64,000 bases of DNA from Microbacterium sp. RURRCA19A (GCF_900156455.1 NZ_FTNQ01000001.1:992001-1056000); one strand, 5' to 3'; positions 16,388 through 28,378 are shown, counted from the stretch's first letter. Numbers and translations: made by a program. Notes: generated from the sequence alone by a model not told the origin.

Positions 16388-17161
16388 TCAGGCGGCGCGT
16401 CGGGCGACGTCGAGCACGACGATGGTGATGTTGTCGCGGCCGCCGTTCTCCAGGGCTGCGGCCATCATGGCCTCGACCGCGTCGGCGGGGTCGGGGTTGG
16501 CATCCAGGAAGTGCCGGATGCCGAAATCGGTGAGCTCTTTCGTCAGGCCGTCCGAGCAGATGACGAAGCGATCACCGTCGAGGACCTCGAGGCGGAGGTA
16601 GTCGGGCTTGACGCTGTCGCTCGGGCCGACGGCGCGCGTGATCACGTTGCCGTACGGGTGGTTCTCGGCTTCCTCCGGGCTCAGACGACCGGCGGCGATG
16701 AGTTCCTGCACGACGGAGTGGTCGGTGGTGATCTGAACGATGTCGTCGTCGCGCAGCAGGTATACGCGCGAGTCTCCGATGTTCAGCGTCACCCAGTGGG
16801 GCTCGTCCCCGCCGGCTTCGAGGTACAGGCCGGTGAGGGTCGTCCCCGTACCCTCGTCGGTCGTCTCGGGGTGGGCGACGATGTCCTTCACCGCGCGGGC
16901 GAGAGCCTTCTCGATGTTCTTCGGCGAGACGATGCCGCTCTCGACGACGGCGCGCAGACGGTCGACGGTGCTCGCGCTGGCGATCTCCCCACCCAGGTGG
17001 CCGCCCATTCCGTCGGCGACGACGAACAGGGGGAACTCGGCGAGGACCGCGTCCTGGTTCACCTCACGGCGCTTGCCGGTGTCGGTGGTCGCCGCCCACG
17101 AGAGATCGAGCGCACCGCCCGTCAGGGGAACGGTACGCGTATGGGTGGTCACCTCGGGCAC
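16388..17161 (-). CDS. PP2C-family Ser/Thr protein phosphatase
   Basis: Metal-dependent protein phosphatase of 257 residues, the type that reverses PknA/PknB-like kinases. Motifs in order: REVNQDAV near residue 25, VADGMGGHLGG near residue 46 (metal-binding Asp), NIGDSRVYLL near 125, CSDGLTKEL near 195 and RDNITIVVLD at the end. No membrane segment, so it is cytosolic. GTG 17161 is chosen because GGAGG lies 8 nt upstream; two upstream starts in the same frame lack a site. The Ser/Thr kinase at 46088-47224 is a possible but unproven partner. Confidence 0.9.
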   Translation of the reverse strand: MPEVTTHTRTVPLTGGALDLSWAATTDTGKRREVNQDAVLAEFPLFVVADGMGGHLGGEIASASTVDRLRAVVESGIVSPKNIEKALARAVKDIVAHPETTDEGTGTTLTGLYLEAGGDEPHWVTLNIGDSRVYLLRDDDIVQITTDHSVVQELIAAGRLSPEEAENHPYGNVITRAVGPSDSVKPDYLRLEVLDGDRFVICSDGLTKELTDFGIRHFLDANPDPADAVEAMMAAALENGGRDNITIVVLDVARRAA

Positions 17162-17216
17162 GAAAAGATCCTCCGGTTGGCCGACGTCTTCGCCGGCGGA
17201 ACCGCGCGGCCCTGTC

Positions 17217-17222
17217 ATCCTA
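17217..17222 (-). promoter_or_regulatory. minus-10 element (TAGGAT) for the PP2C gene
   Basis: TAGGAT on the minus strand about 55 nt before the GTG at 17161, giving a leader that includes the GGAGG site. It overlaps an in-frame ATG (17218), making that ATG an unlikely start. Confidence 0.4.
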
Positions 17223-17276
17223 GTCGACGCGTGGACTGCGCCCAGGGATGCCACGGGCGCGGCGCCTCCGGGCGGA

Positions 17277-17321
17277 ACGATGACGAGCTCCCCGCGCCGG
17301 GCGCGGGGAGCTCGTCATCGT
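17277..17321 (-). terminator. 21-bp perfect hairpin between two minus-strand genes
   Basis: Arms 17277-17297 and 17301-17321 pair without mismatch around CGG. It lies 7 bases past the stop of the DUF5684-type gene and insulates it from the PP2C promoter. It is the longest perfect stem in the window. Confidence 0.8.
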
Positions 17322-17328
17322 GAGGGCG

Positions 17329-18006
17329 TCAGACCTGCGGTCCCGCCGGGGGCGGCGGCGTGGGGCCCGCGGGAGGAGCCGGCGGCGGCGGCGTGGGGCC
17401 CTCAGCGGGCGGTGCCGGCGGCGGCGTGTACGGCTGGGCCGGCGGGGCGTAGCCGGCGGCGCCTCCGGCGGGGGCTGCCGACACCGGCTGACCCGGCTGC
17501 ACGGGGATGCCGTTCCACACCGTCTTGTCCGCGAGGAACGAGTTCGCCCAGGGCGACGGCTGGATGTTCGGGTTCCACGCGTTGCTGCCGAACGCCAGGA
17601 TGCCGAGCCAGATCCACTGCCCGAGCGGGCCCAGGATGAACAGCAGGAGGATCGGCCAGTCGCGGCCGAACTTGGCGTTCACCCGGTAGGCGATCATGAT
17701 GAGCGCGACGAAGAGCGCGATGCCCGACAGGTACTGCAGGACCGGGATGGCCGAGGCGACGACGAGCGCGAGGATCACCCACGGCGAGAAGTCGCCGAGC
17801 TTGGCGAGGACGAGGTAGTTGTAGATCGGCACCCACGCGCGCCACTTCCCCTGCACGCCCGCCTTCTCGAAGACCTTCGACAGCAGGAACGCGCTGATCA
17901 CGTAGCCCACGATGGCGAACAGGAACAGGAAGAGCGCGAGGATCAGGAAGGCGGCTGCCGATGCGGCGTCACTGGCGCCATAGTCGTTGTAAGCCAGATG
18001 GATCAT
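17329..18006 (-). CDS. DUF5684-type membrane protein with proline-rich tail
   Basis: 225 residues. Residues 17-45 form a long hydrophobic helix. SKVFEKAGVQGKWRAWVPIYN follows, the hallmark segment also present in the shorter protein at 48607-48999. Two or three more helices span about residues 70-145. From about residue 170 the protein is almost entirely Pro, Ala and Gly in PPPPAPPAGP-like repeats, probably a cytoplasmic or exposed flexible tail. Function unknown. An AGAGGAA site lies about 10 nt before the ATG. Confidence 0.78.
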   Translation of the reverse strand: MIHLAYNDYGASDAASAAAFLILALFLFLFAIVGYVISAFLLSKVFEKAGVQGKWRAWVPIYNYLVLAKLGDFSPWVILALVVASAIPVLQYLSGIALFVALIMIAYRVNAKFGRDWPILLLFILGPLGQWIWLGILAFGSNAWNPNIQPSPWANSFLADKTVWNGIPVQPGQPVSAAPAGGAAGYAPPAQPYTPPPAPPAEGPTPPPPAPPAGPTPPPPAGPQV

Positions 18007-18030
18007 GATGACGAAGTTCCTCTCGGGCCG

Positions 18031-18084
18031 GATACGAGCTCACGCCCGTATCAGCGACGGGTGTCTCCCGCGTAGGTCATGCTA
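18031..18084 (-). promoter_or_regulatory. promoter and dyad upstream of the DUF5684-type gene
   Basis: A TAGCAT minus-10 candidate (18079-18084, minus strand) has CTGTCA 18 nt upstream. In the predicted leader, GATACG (18031-18036) and CGTATC (18047-18052) form a dyad with 10-nt spacing, a possible operator or hairpin. Confidence 0.35.
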
Positions 18085-18126
18085 GCGAAGCTGAGTGTTG
18101 GCTGACAGTACCTTGACCCGGCGATC

Positions 18127-18876
18127 TCAGACCAGCAGTTCGACCTCGCCGGCTCCCCCGTCGCGCACGACGATCCCGTTCGAGCCCGCCCAGTCGACGA
18201 GGTCGCGCCGGGATTCGATCCGCGCGCCCGTCGTCGCGAGGGCACGCGCGAGCTCCCCTTTCGCCTTCTTGTTGAAGTGGTTGAGTGCACGGACCGTGCC
18301 GTCGACCCCCTCCGAGACCACGCGGACGTAGACACCCTCCACGTCCGCGGGTACCGGCCCCAGCGCGACGTACGCCTCCGACCGCAGATCCAGGACGAAC
18401 CCGGGGTCGGCCTCTGCGATCGCCCTCGTGACCGCATCGGCCCAGACCCTCCGCGGCGAGGGCAGTCCGGGCAGGGAGGTGCCCGCCGCGAGTCGATAGA
18501 CCGGGATGCCGTCCAGCGCACCCACCGGACCGAACGGCGCCGAGTGGATCAGGACCCGCGAACCCAGCCACGCCCGCCCGGCGGCGGCGAGAGTGCCGGC
18601 GTCGAGAGCGTCGTAGAGGACCCCCGTATAGCGGTCGACCGCGGGAAGGGTGGGCGCGGAACGCATCGCCGCATTGTCGGCGACCTCGCCGAGACGACGC
18701 GGGCTCAGCTTGAGCACTCGCGCGGACAGCTCCTCGTCCGAACTCAGCGCGACCAGCCCGTCGACGACCTGCTCACGGGCGGAGCGGAGGGACGGGAGGG
18801 CCAGGGAGCCCAGATCGATCGGGGCACCGTGACCGCCCGGCCGTTTGGTCTCGGAGGGGGGCAGAAGAACGAGCAT
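18127..18876 (-). CDS. yaaA: YaaA-family peroxide stress protein
   Basis: 249 residues of the YaaA (DUF328) family, DNA-binding proteins that in E. coli limit oxidative DNA damage by lowering free iron. It starts with the family signature LVLLPPSETKRPGG. Other conserved parts are RYTGVLYDALDAGTL, HSAPFGPVGALDGIPVYRL and the end region HFNKKAKGELAR. GAGG lies 5 nt before the ATG. It is downstream of the ATP synthase operon, separated from it by a hairpin. Confidence 0.88.
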   Translation of the reverse strand: MLVLLPPSETKRPGGHGAPIDLGSLALPSLRSAREQVVDGLVALSSDEELSARVLKLSPRRLGEVADNAAMRSAPTLPAVDRYTGVLYDALDAGTLAAAGRAWLGSRVLIHSAPFGPVGALDGIPVYRLAAGTSLPGLPSPRRVWADAVTRAIAEADPGFVLDLRSEAYVALGPVPADVEGVYVRVVSEGVDGTVRALNHFNKKAKGELARALATTGARIESRRDLVDWAGSNGIVVRDGGAGEVELLV

Positions 18877-18895
18877 GCGACCTCGGGGGAACGAA

Positions 18896-18931
18896 GACGC
18901 GCGCCGCCCGGCGAACCGGACGACGCGCGTC
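18896..18931 (-). terminator. hairpin at the end of the ATP synthase operon
   Basis: GACGCGCG (18896-18903) pairs with CGCGCGTC (18924-18931), enclosing a second stem CCGG-CGAA-CCGG. It begins 11 bases past the atpC stop. Confidence 0.6.
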
Positions 18932-18942
18932 GTGAAGAAGTG

Positions 18943-19200
18943 TCAGACCAGGGATGCGTGACCGGCGACGATGGTGAGCTCGTCGCCCGCCATCGACAGG
19001 AACCCGTCCTCGGCGTTGGCCAGCACCTTGGTGCCGTCGACACCCGTGATGCGGACCTCGCCCTGAGCGAGGATCGCGAGCACCGGTTCGTGGCCCTGCA
19101 TGAAGCCGATCTCGCCTTCCACCGTCTTGGCGACGACCAGCGACGCCTCCCCGGTCCAGACCTCGGCGTCGGCCGAGACGAGGTTCACGCGCAGCGGCAT
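18943..19200 (-). CDS. atpC: F1 ATP synthase epsilon subunit, short form
   Basis: Connects the c-ring and gamma in the rotor. 85 residues covering only the N-terminal beta-sandwich: PLRVNLVSADAEVW, EGEIGFMQGHEPVLAIL and FLSMAGDELTIVAGHA. The C-terminal helical hairpin that inhibits ATP hydrolysis in longer epsilon subunits is missing; the gene simply ends after the sandwich, with a clean stop. The start is one base after the atpD stop. Confidence 0.93.
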   Translation of the reverse strand: MPLRVNLVSADAEVWTGEASLVVAKTVEGEIGFMQGHEPVLAILAQGEVRITGVDGTKVLANAEDGFLSMAGDELTIVAGHASLV

Positions 19201-19201
19201 G

Positions 19202-21572
<2,371 letters not shown>

Positions 21573-21596
21573 GATTCCGTTCTCGTGTCGTCGCTG

Positions 21597-23228
21597 TTAG
21601 CGACGGCCCTTGACGATTCGCTCCTGGTTGACGTCCTCGGCCTCAGCAGCCTCGACCTGCTCGGCGCCCACGACGCCCTGGTCGTCACCCGGCTGGAACT
21701 CGAGGATGAACTCGTCGATCTTCTTCTCGAGCTCGGCCACCGTGTCGTCCCCCAGCGCGTTGGTCTCGCGCAGCGTGTCGAGGACGGTCGAGTTGCGACG
21801 CAGGTAGTCCAGCAGCTCGCGCTCGAAACGGAGCACGTCGGACACCTCGATCGTGTCGAGCTTGCCGTTGGTACCGGCCCAGATCGAGACGACCTGCTCC
21901 TCGACCGGGTACGGCGAGTACTGCGGCTGCTTCAGCAGCTCGGTCAGACGCGCACCGCGGGCCAGCTGACGACGCGACGCGGCGTCGAGGTCGCTGGCGA
22001 ACATGGCGAACGCCTCGAGCGAACGGTACTGGGCGAGCTCGAGCTTCAGCGTGCCCGAGACCTTCTTGATCGACTTGACCTGGGCGTCACCGCCGACGCG
22101 CGAGACCGAGATACCCACGTCGACCGCGGGACGCTGGTTGGCGTTGAAGAGGTCGGACTGGAGGAAGATCTGGCCGTCGGTGATCGAGATCACGTTCGTC
22201 GGGATGTACGCCGAGACGTCGTTGGCCTTGGTCTCGATGATGGGAAGACCCGTCATCGAACCGGCGCCGAGCTCGTCGGACAGCTTCGCGCAACGCTCGA
22301 GCAGACGCGAGTGGAGGTAGAAGACGTCACCGGGGTACGCCTCGCGGCCCGGCGGGCGACGCAGGAGGAGCGAGACGGCACGGTAGGCCTCGGCCTGCTT
22401 CGACAGGTCGTCGAAGATGATCAGGACGTGCTTGCCGCCGTACATCCAGTGCTGGCCGATCGCGGAACCCGTGTACGGCGCGAGGTACTTGAAGCCGGCG
22501 GGGTCGGAGGCGGGGGCCGCGACGATGGTGGTGTACTCCATCGCGCCGGCCTCCTCGAGGGCGCCCTTGACCGAAGCGATCGTGGAGCCCTTCTGGCCGA
22601 TGGCGACGTAGATGCAGCGGACCTGCTTGGTGACGTCGCCCGACTCCCAGTTGGCCTTCTGGTTGATGATCGTGTCGATCGCGATGGCCGTCTTACCGGT
22701 CTGGCGGTCGCCGATGATCAGCTGGCGCTGGCCGCGGCCGACGGGGATCATCGCGTCGATGGCCTTGATGCCGGTCTGCAGCGGCTCGTGCACGCTCTTG
22801 CGCTGCATGACGCCGGGCGCCTGGAGCTCGAGGGCACGACGACCCTCGGTCGCGATCTCGCCGAGACCGTCGATCGGGTTGCCGAGGGGGTCGACCACGC
22901 GACCCAGGTAGCCGTCACCGACACCGACCGAGAGGACCTCACCGGTACGCGTGACGCTCTGGCCCTCTTCGATGCCGGAGAACTCGCCGAGGATGACCAC
23001 GCCGATCTCGTGCTCGTCGAGGTTCTGGGCGAGGCCCAGGGTGCCGTTGTCGAAGCGGATCAATTCGTTCGCCATGACGCCGGGCAGTCCCTCGACGTGG
23101 GCGATGCCGTCGGCCGCGTCGACGACGGTGCCGACCTCGGTCGCACCCGCGCCCGTCGGCTCGTAGGCGTTGACGAAGTCCTTCAGCGCGTCACGGATGA
23201 CGTCGGGGCTGATAGAGAGTTCTGCCAT
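21597..23228 (-). CDS. atpA: F1 ATP synthase alpha subunit
   Basis: Regulatory nucleotide-binding subunit, 543 residues. Walker A is [11 protein letters not shown] near residue 170; the signature [14 protein letters not shown] is near residue 365. The C-terminal extension beyond about residue 515 is acidic ([20 protein letters not shown]), as in related actinobacteria. ATG 23228 gives the family N-terminus [15 protein letters not shown]; upstream in-frame codons lie in the atpH-atpA gap. Confidence 0.98.
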   Translation of the reverse strand: MAELSISPDVIRDALKDFVNAYEPTGAGATEVGTVVDAADGIAHVEGLPGVMANELIRFDNGTLGLAQNLDEHEIGVVILGEFSGIEEGQSVTRTGEVLSVGVGDGYLGRVVDPLGNPIDGLGEIATEGRRALELQAPGVMQRKSVHEPLQTGIKAIDAMIPVGRGQRQLIIGDRQTGKTAIAIDTIINQKANWESGDVTKQVRCIYVAIGQKGSTIASVKGALEEAGAMEYTTIVAAPASDPAGFKYLAPYTGSAIGQHWMYGGKHVLIIFDDLSKQAEAYRAVSLLLRRPPGREAYPGDVFYLHSRLLERCAKLSDELGAGSMTGLPIIETKANDVSAYIPTNVISITDGQIFLQSDLFNANQRPAVDVGISVSRVGGDAQVKSIKKVSGTLKLELAQYRSLEAFAMFASDLDAASRRQLARGARLTELLKQPQYSPYPVEEQVVSIWAGTNGKLDTIEVSDVLRFERELLDYLRRNSTVLDTLRETNALGDDTVAELEKKIDEFILEFQPGDDQGVVGAEQVEAAEAEDVNQERIVKGRR

Positions 23229-23289
23229 TGTCTTCCTTCGTTCGTGGGGCGCGAGCCCCCAGATCTCCACCCGCTCGGGCGGGAAAGTC

Positions 23290-24081
23290 TTAGCCGGCGA
23301 TGCGCTGGCGAAGGTCGGCGAGACGTGCGGACACGCTCGCGTCGATGACGTCGTCGGCGACCTGCACGCGCAGTCCGCCGACAACCGTCGGGTCGATCAC
23401 GGTGTTCAAGGTGACCGCCGACCCGTAGCGCGCGCGGAGCGCGTTCTGCAGGCGCGTCTGCTGCTCGACGTTCAGGGGCGCGGCGGCGTAGACCGTCGCC
23501 ACGATGCTCGAACGCTGGTCGGCGACGATCGACTCGGCCCGACGCAGGAGCGCGCGGACACGACGACCGTGCGCGTTCTGCACGAGCGAGGACACGATCA
23601 GCGCGGTCGGGGCGCTGGCGCGGCCATCGAGCAGCGTCGAGACGAGCGAGGCCTTGCCGGACGCGTCGCCGAGGCGACCGCCCAGAGCCAGTTCCAGCTC
23701 GCCGTTCGAGGCGACGGTGCGGGAGAACTGGAACAGCTCGCCCTCGATGTCCGTCGACGCATCGGCCACGGTGGCGGCGCGCACCGCCAGCTCCTCGAGG
23801 CCGTCGACGAACTCCGCCGCGGTCGACCACCGCTGCTCCGCGGCACGACGCAGGAGCGAGACGGTCGTCTCGCGGTACGTGGAGCCGAAGACGGCCGTCA
23901 CCAGCGCGCCGCGCGCGGCGGCGGGCGCCGACGAATCGGAGAGCGCGCCGCTCAGCTGAGCCGACCCGTTCACGGCGCCGACGGCCGCGAACAGCTCGCG
24001 GGCGACGTCGAGGTCGACGCCGGAGGCGTTCGTGAGCGCCTCCGCCGTCGCGGTCCGCGCCTGAGTGGTCGCGCTGCCCAT
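23290..24081 (-). CDS. atpH: F1 ATP synthase delta subunit
   Basis: Peripheral stalk clamp on top of F1, 263 residues, longer than the E. coli subunit (about 177) and in the range of Microbacteriaceae. The helical N-terminal domain includes [21 protein letters not shown]. The C-terminal signature is [20 protein letters not shown]. Its ATG overlaps the atpF TAA by one base (TAATG), a coupling signal. Confidence 0.95.
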   Translation of the reverse strand: MGSATTQARTATAEALTNASGVDLDVARELFAAVGAVNGSAQLSGALSDSSAPAAARGALVTAVFGSTYRETTVSLLRRAAEQRWSTAAEFVDGLEELAVRAATVADASTDIEGELFQFSRTVASNGELELALGGRLGDASGKASLVSTLLDGRASAPTALIVSSLVQNAHGRRVRALLRRAESIVADQRSSIVATVYAAAPLNVEQQTRLQNALRARYGSAVTLNTVIDPTVVGGLRVQVADDVIDASVSARLADLRQRIAG

Positions 24082-24641
24082 TACTGAGCCGCCTTCTCGG
24101 ATGCCTCGAGCTCGGCGAGGAAGCGATCGACGACGGCCTGCGCGCGGGCGTCGTCGGAGAGGGTCTCGCCGATGACGTTGCCGGCGAGGTCGACCGCGAG
24201 GGTGCCCACCTCTGCGCGCAACGACACCAGCGTCGACTGACGCTCGGCCTCGATCTGCGCGTGCGCGGCTGCGGTGAGGCGCGCGGCCTCGGACGACGCG
24301 GCATCCTTCGCCTCGGCGACGATCTTCTTGCCGTCCTCGCGGGCGGCCTCGCGGATCTCGCCGGCTTCCTTGCGGGCCTCGGCGAGCTGCGCGGTGTACT
24401 GCTCCAGCGCGGCCTCGGCCTGACGCTGCGCCTCGTCGGCCTTCGCGATGTTGCCCTCGATGGCGGCACTGCGCTCGTCGAGGAGCTTCGCCATGCGGGG
24501 CAGGGCGACCCGCCAGACCACGACGAGGATGACGACGAAGCAGACGAGCGACCAGACGATGTCGTAGACGGCGGGGAAGAGCGGGTTGTGCGCTTCCTCC
24601 GCCGCGGGCTCCGCGGCGAGCGTGACAAGAGCGTTCAGCAT
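24081..24641 (-). CDS. atpF: F0 ATP synthase b subunit
   Basis: Membrane-anchored stator, 186 residues. One membrane helix (about 28-48, IVWSLVCFVVILVVVWRVAL) precedes a long charged coiled coil rich in Ala, Glu, Lys and Arg to the C-terminus. It overlaps atpH by one base. Confidence 0.96.
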   Translation of the reverse strand: MLNALVTLAAEPAAEEAHNPLFPAVYDIVWSLVCFVVILVVVWRVALPRMAKLLDERSAAIEGNIAKADEAQRQAEAALEQYTAQLAEARKEAGEIREAAREDGKKIVAEAKDAASSEAARLTAAAHAQIEAERQSTLVSLRAEVGTLAVDLAGNVIGETLSDDARAQAVVDRFLAELEASEKAAQ

Positions 24642-24675
24642 CCTGTCTCCTTACAGTGAGTCGAGAGCGGCCGGA

Positions 24676-24954
<279 letters not shown>

Positions 24955-25827
24955 TCAGTGCTCTTCTGCGACCGCGAGCTGGATGTAGACCGCGGTGAGG
25001 ATCGCGAAGACGTACGCCTGGAGGAAGGCGACGAAGATTTCGAACAGGGTGAAGGCGAAGCCGAAGGCGAGCGAACCCGCGCCCAGGACCGTCCACCAGC
25101 CGCTGAGGCCGATCACGAAGAACTGGGTGGCTGAGAAGAAGAGGACCAGCATCAGGTGCCCGACGATCATGTTCATCAGCAGACGCAGGGTGAGCGTGAC
25201 GGGGCGGATGATGAAGGTCGAGAGGAACTCGAGCGGCACGATGATGATGTACAGCGGCCACGGCACACCCGAGGGCAGCAGCGCGTTCTTGAAGAAGCCG
25301 CCGGGGCTCTTCTTGATGCCGGCGTAGATGAAGGTGACGTACGCGACGAGCGCCAGGAGCATCGGAACGGCGATGACGCTCGTGCCTGCGATGTTCAGAC
25401 CCGGGATCACACCGGTGATGTTCATGAACAGCACCATGAAGAAGATCGTGGTGAGGATCGGCAGGAACCGCTTGCCGTCCTTGCGGCCGAGGATGTCTTC
25501 GGCGATGTTCACGCGGACGAAGTCGAGACCCATCTCGGCGATGCTCTGGAAGCGGCCGGGAACGACCTTCATCCGGCGGGTGCCGAGAACGAGGAAGAGG
25601 ACGAGCGCGAGGGTCGCCAGCATCTGCGTGAGGTTGATGCGAGTGATCGCGAAGATCGTTCCCTCGAAGAGGACCGCGTCAGGGAAGAACTCGTTGATGG
25701 AGGGCGGGTGAAACTCAGCACCCGCAGACGCGAAGTTCGTGATCAGGGTCGCAGCTTGAGTGGACAGCGCTGGCTCCAGCTTCGGGGCATCGGTATGAAC
25801 CGTTGCGACGATGGTCGGTGATGGCAC
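24955..25827 (-). CDS. atpB: F0 ATP synthase a subunit
   Basis: Proton half-channels beside the c-ring; 290 residues with five to six helices. The essential Arg lies in RPVTLTLRLLMNMIVGH. The segment FFPDAVLFEGTIF before helix 1 is typical of actinobacteria. The start is uncertain: GTG 25827 is the only conventional start that keeps the N-terminus, but no Shine-Dalgarno site is seen. A hairpin and a minus-10 candidate lie 30-60 nt upstream. Confidence 0.93.
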   Translation of the reverse strand: MPSPTIVATVHTDAPKLEPALSTQAATLITNFASAGAEFHPPSINEFFPDAVLFEGTIFAITRINLTQMLATLALVLFLVLGTRRMKVVPGRFQSIAEMGLDFVRVNIAEDILGRKDGKRFLPILTTIFFMVLFMNITGVIPGLNIAGTSVIAVPMLLALVAYVTFIYAGIKKSPGGFFKNALLPSGVPWPLYIIIVPLEFLSTFIIRPVTLTLRLLMNMIVGHLMLVLFFSATQFFVIGLSGWWTVLGAGSLAFGFAFTLFEIFVAFLQAYVFAILTAVYIQLAVAEEH

Positions 25828-25861
25828 CCGAAGTGCGAGTCTGGGGAAGAGTCCCCGTCGC

Positions 25862-25884
25862 GGGTGGGTACTTACCCCACCCTA
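25862..25884 (-). promoter_or_regulatory. minus-10 candidate and hairpin before atpB
   Basis: On the minus strand, TAGGGT (25879-25884) runs into GGGTGGG-GTAAGTA-CCCACCC, a perfect 7-bp stem at 25862-25882. The stem overlaps the predicted start site, so it could be an operator or a 5'-end structure of the atp mRNA. Confidence 0.4.
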
Positions 25885-25980
25885 TCAAACTCCCGGCTGA
25901 TCCATGAGTGCGGGTCGATCGTTCGTCTCGCCGACGGACTATCGTGCCCGCCGTCCGCGAACCTCGGGTTATAGGGCCCC

Positions 25981-26469
25981 TCAGGCGCGGCGGTCGCCTT
26001 CGTCGGGATCCGTCGGCAGCGTCACGTCGCTCGCACTGGGCACGCGCAGACGCAGCAGCACCACGACATCGACCGCGAGCGAGGCCATGACGCTGACGAC
26101 CAGCGCGACGTAGAACACCACCGGGTCGACCCAGCCCTGGCCGCGCAGGATCACGATCGCGACGATGAACAGCACCAGCTTGAGCAGCCACCCGCCCAGC
26201 ACGATGCCGAAGAAGATCGGCACGTAGAGCGGGTCGCCGAACCACCGGTTGGCGATGAGGATGCTCGAAGCCGTCACCGCGAGGAAGACGGCGCTCACCG
26301 CCACGCCCGCCAGAGCACTGCCCAGTCCCCCGGCGCCGGCCACGGCGAAGCCCACCACGGCGCCGACGACGAGCAGGACCGCGGTGACGATGCCGCCCCA
26401 GGCCAACGCCGTGCGAAGGATCGGCGTGCTCGAGAGCGGTCGACGTGCGGCGGGGGAAGCGGTGCTCAT
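25981..26469 (-). CDS. AtpI-like membrane protein
   Basis: 162 residues with four hydrophobic segments (about 25-45, 52-73, 84-107, 115-137), a Ser/Ala-rich N-terminus and a charged tail. Position directly before atpB and the helix pattern suggest AtpI, an assembly helper for the c-ring or a Mg channel in other bacteria. Sequence similarity is too weak to prove this. Its ATG overlaps the stop of the WecA-type gene (ATGA). Confidence 0.65.
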   Translation of the reverse strand: MSTASPAARRPLSSTPILRTALAWGGIVTAVLLVVGAVVGFAVAGAGGLGSALAGVAVSAVFLAVTASSILIANRWFGDPLYVPIFFGIVLGGWLLKLVLFIVAIVILRGQGWVDPVVFYVALVVSVMASLAVDVVVLLRLRVPSASDVTLPTDPDEGDRRA

Positions 26470-27641
26470 GAGGAAGTCTCCGGGGAAGCGGGCTGCGCGC
26501 GGCGGGAGCGCCGACGCAGGAGGCGGTGAGAGGGAAGCAGGGTCAACACGATGCAGGCCGTGACGCCGAGGGCGCCGAAACCGATGCCGATCCAGTAGTC
26601 GCCCGGCCAGCTCTGCTGCGTGCCGATGTACATCAGGAGGAACGACAGGCTCACCACGGCCGTCCAGGCATAGAAGATCAGCACCGCATCGCGGTCGCTG
26701 TGTCCCATGTCGAGCATGCGGTGGTGGAGATGCTTGCGATCGGGTGAGAACGGGGAGCGCCCGGCCCACTGGCGCCGGATCACGGCGAGCCCGAAGTCGA
26801 GCAGCGGCAGCAGCACGATCACCACGGGCAGGAGGATCGGGATGAACGCACCGAGCAGCTGAGAGCGTCCGAGCTGCTCCGGATCGAGCACGGCCGGGTC
26901 GAGCTGCCCCGTGATGGCGACCGCGGAACTGGCCATCAGCAGACCGAGCATGAGCGCTCCGGAGTCGCCCATGAACAGCTTCGCCGGCGTCCAGTTCATC
27001 GGCAGGAATCCGAGGCATGCGCCGACGAGGACGGCGGCGATGAAGGATGCCAGGTTGAAGTAGGTGCTCGCCCCGGTGTCGCGGACGAGCAGGTACGAGT
27101 AGGCGAAGAACACGCCGTTGGCGATGAGGCAGACTCCCGCCACCAGACCGTTCAGGCCGTCGATGAAGTTGACGGCGTTCATGACCACGACCAGGGCGAA
27201 GACGGTGAGGAGGAAGCTCACCCAGCTCGACCCGACGGTGAGGGCGCCCATCGGCAGCGAAAGGATCTGCAGTTGCCCGAACCACGCGATGATGCCCGCA
27301 GCGATGAACTGCGCGCCGAGTTTGATCATCCAGTCGAGGTCCCACAGGTCGTCGACGACTCCGACGACCACGATGAGCAGCACCGCGCCCAGCAGCGACA
27401 GCACCGGCACCGGATCGGTCCAGAAGATCGCGAAGTACGGGTTCCGGCTCGACAGCGCGAAGGCGGCGACGACGCCGAGGAACATCGCCACACCCCCGAG
27501 TCGCGGGGTAGGCGTCGTGTGCACGTCGCGATCCCGGATGCCGGGATACAGGCGGAACCGCAGAGCGAACTTCCACACCACCCACGACAGCGCGAGGGTC
27601 ACCGCCGCCGTGAACAGGATGGTGAGGAGGTACTGGGTCAC
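26466..27641 (-). CDS. WecA/TagO-type undecaprenyl-phosphate sugar-1-phosphate transferase
   Basis: Polytopic MraY/WecA-family enzyme, 391 residues and about 11 helices, that moves a UDP-linked amino sugar (usually GlcNAc-1-P) to undecaprenyl phosphate to start wall polymer synthesis. Seen: TPTPRLGGVAMFLG near the N-terminus, VVGVVDDLWDLDW (DD motif), NAVNFIDGLNGLVAG, FMGDSGALMLG and the cytosolic HLHHRML motif that selects WecA/TagO over MraY. GTG 27641 overlaps the sua5 stop (GTGA). Confidence 0.9.
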   Translation of the reverse strand: MTQYLLTILFTAAVTLALSWVVWKFALRFRLYPGIRDRDVHTTPTPRLGGVAMFLGVVAAFALSSRNPYFAIFWTDPVPVLSLLGAVLLIVVVGVVDDLWDLDWMIKLGAQFIAAGIIAWFGQLQILSLPMGALTVGSSWVSFLLTVFALVVVMNAVNFIDGLNGLVAGVCLIANGVFFAYSYLLVRDTGASTYFNLASFIAAVLVGACLGFLPMNWTPAKLFMGDSGALMLGLLMASSAVAITGQLDPAVLDPEQLGRSQLLGAFIPILLPVVIVLLPLLDFGLAVIRRQWAGRSPFSPDRKHLHHRMLDMGHSDRDAVLIFYAWTAVVSLSFLLMYIGTQQSWPGDYWIGIGFGALGVTACIVLTLLPSHRLLRRRSRRAQPASPETSS

Positions 27642-28378
27642 GGACCGGGCGCCTCGGCATCCGGGGTGGTCTCCGGCTCCGACGACGCGGCGTCTCCGGC
27701 GGGACGCTCCTCGGGATCCGGCTCGAGCACGTCGCCGAGGACCTCGCGCAGACGCGCCCGGGAGATCGTGCCCTCGCGGAGCACGCGGACCAGGGGCTCG
27801 GATCCGCCGACGAGGGACGTGGCATCCACGATCGTCGAGGCGAAGCCCCACTCGCTCGGACCGGCGTCGAGATAGACCGCGACGCTGTCGCCGAGCATGT
27901 CGCGCGCCTCGTCGATGCTGACCGCGGCGGGCATGCCGGTGCGATTGGCGCTGGACACCGCGAGCGGACCGGTCTCTTCGAGCAGCTCCAGCGTGAGGTT
28001 CTGCGCGGGCATGCGGACCGCGACAGTGCCGTGCGTGTCGCCGAGGTCCCACGAGAGCGACGGCTGCGCGGGCAGGACGATCGTCAACCCGCCGGGCCAG
28101 AAGGCGTGCACGAGGTCGTCGACGGCGGCGGGGACCTCCGCGACCAGGGCGCGCAGGGTGCCGACGCCCGGGACGAGCACCGGCGGCGGCTGCTGACGCC
28201 CGCGGCCCTTCGCCTCGAGGAGGCCCGCGACGGCACGCGCGTTGAACGCGTCCGCGGCGATGCCGTAGACGGTGTCGGTGGGGAGCACGACGAGTTCGCC
28301 TCGGCCGATCGCCTGACGCGCGTGGCGCATTCCGGAGAGCAGCTGCGACTCGTCACGGCAGTCGTAGACGGGTGACAT
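27638..28378 (-). CDS. tsaC: L-threonylcarbamoyladenylate synthase (Sua5/YrdC/TsaC)
   Basis: Makes threonylcarbamoyl-AMP for t6A37 modification of tRNAs reading ANN codons. 246 residues: the YrdC core (about 1-205) with GELVVLPTDTVYGIAADAFN and SSANRTGMPAAVSID, then a short acidic Pro/Glu tail rather than a full Sua5 domain. The ATG has TAGACT 10 nt upstream. It lies in the usual prmC-sua5-wecA-atp order. Confidence 0.93.
   Translation of the reverse strand: MSPVYDCRDESQLLSGMRHARQAIGRGELVVLPTDTVYGIAADAFNARAVAGLLEAKGRGRQQPPPVLVPGVGTLRALVAEVPAAVDDLVHAFWPGGLTIVLPAQPSLSWDLGDTHGTVAVRMPAQNLTLELLEETGPLAVSSANRTGMPAAVSIDEARDMLGDSVAVYLDAGPSEWGFASTIVDATSLVGGSEPLVRVLREGTISRARLREVLGDVLEPDPEERPAGDAASSEPETTPDAEAPGP

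Noticed and set aside
14750..17323. 857-codon plus-strand frame opposite the permease and PP2C genes
   Set aside because: Antisense shadow; charged low-complexity translation with no motif, while the minus strand has recognisable proteins throughout.
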